From contig CAJNDS010002631.1 in assembly GCA_905221605.1 (NCBI GenBank), positions 186,001-250,000 on the forward strand: a DNA stretch of 64,000 nucleotides, in the 5' to 3' direction. The DNA comes from Symbiodinium natans (taxonomy: Eukaryota > Sar > Dinophyceae > Suessiales > Symbiodiniaceae). A program made the position numbers and the translations under genes. The notes under the pieces were generated by a model, which saw only the letters and a list, made by a program, of their open reading frames with translations, was not told where the DNA came from and did no database searches. Below, in pieces: positions 63,704 through 64,000 of this stretch. Numbering within the stretch: position 1 is the stretch's first letter; each line of letters opens with the position of its first letter.

Positions 63704-63789
63704 CCATGGCCTCCTTGGCTGGACACCTGGCCTTTCGCCTGGCTTCGGTGGTGGGCCACACAGCCGCAGCCCCAGCGCCAGCTCGCAAG
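63704..63789 (+). CDS. Exon-like segment, possible N-terminus
   Basis: MASLAGHLAFRLASVVGHTA then AAPAPARK, a hydrophobic/Ala-rich start that could be a targeting sequence. No family recognised. Confidence 0.4.
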
Positions 63790-63819
63790 GGGGTTTGGGC
63801 TGTTCGTGGTCTTGCGGCG

Positions 63820-63932
63820 TTTAGGGTTTAGGGTTTAGGGTTAGGGTTTAGGGTTTAGGGTTTAGGGTTTAGGGTTTAGGGTTTAGGGTTTAGGGTTTAG
63901 GGTTTAGGGTTTAGGGTTTAGGGTTTAGGGTT
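63820..63932 (+). repeat. TTTAGGG array, about 16 units
   Basis: One 6-bp TTAGGG unit. A further array begins at 63,989 and runs off the window. Confidence 0.97.
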
Positions 63933-64000
63933 GACTCGGATGGGGTGGCGGGGGTGTTCGAGTTCAGGGTCTGGTCTTTCAGCTTACAGGGTTTAGGGTT

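Overview
The window reads as nuclear DNA of a photosynthetic dinoflagellate; the genus cannot be fixed from sequence alone. The evidence is a plastid-type phosphoribulokinase (PRK) gene cut into very small exons, acceptors that are all AG|G with donors mostly GC or GA rather than GT, a coding density of about 10%, and dozens of interstitial TTTAGGG arrays in both orientations.

Layout. 1-1989: the 3' part of a retroelement, with a reverse transcriptase/RNase H reading frame followed by a perfect 212-bp direct repeat around a 232-bp spacer, as in DIRS/PAT-type split direct repeats. 2.6-16.9 kb (+): PRK. I could place 21 exons from the P-loop to the C-terminus (E1-E21, 21-111 nt) with all 20 junctions in frame, plus two likely leader exons (L1, L2) encoding a signal peptide. 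PRK introns hold telomere-type arrays, MITE-like elements, a 1.45-kb foldback with homopolymer C/G arms, a 35-bp-arm hairpin and a decayed reading-frame block. 17-28 kb: mostly non-coding, with microsatellites, one or two possible exons and few recognisable features. 28-64 kb: many short coding-like segments, mostly preceded by AG|G and separated by telomere-type arrays. Some neighbours join phase-perfectly (34.9-35.9 kb, 45.4-45.6 kb, 56.7-57.2 kb), so one or more multi-exon genes lie here, but I recognise no product.

Small inverted-terminal-repeat elements of about 85-190 bp occur throughout. At least four families recur, and several single elements are present. Some show clean target-site duplications: 4 bp for families 1 and 3 and for the element at 17,954; TA for family 2. 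With the telomere-type arrays they account for much of the recognisable intron content. The main biological question the window raises is whether these short elements and arrays create or seed introns here. No rRNA, tRNA, CRISPR array or bacterial-type operon was seen.
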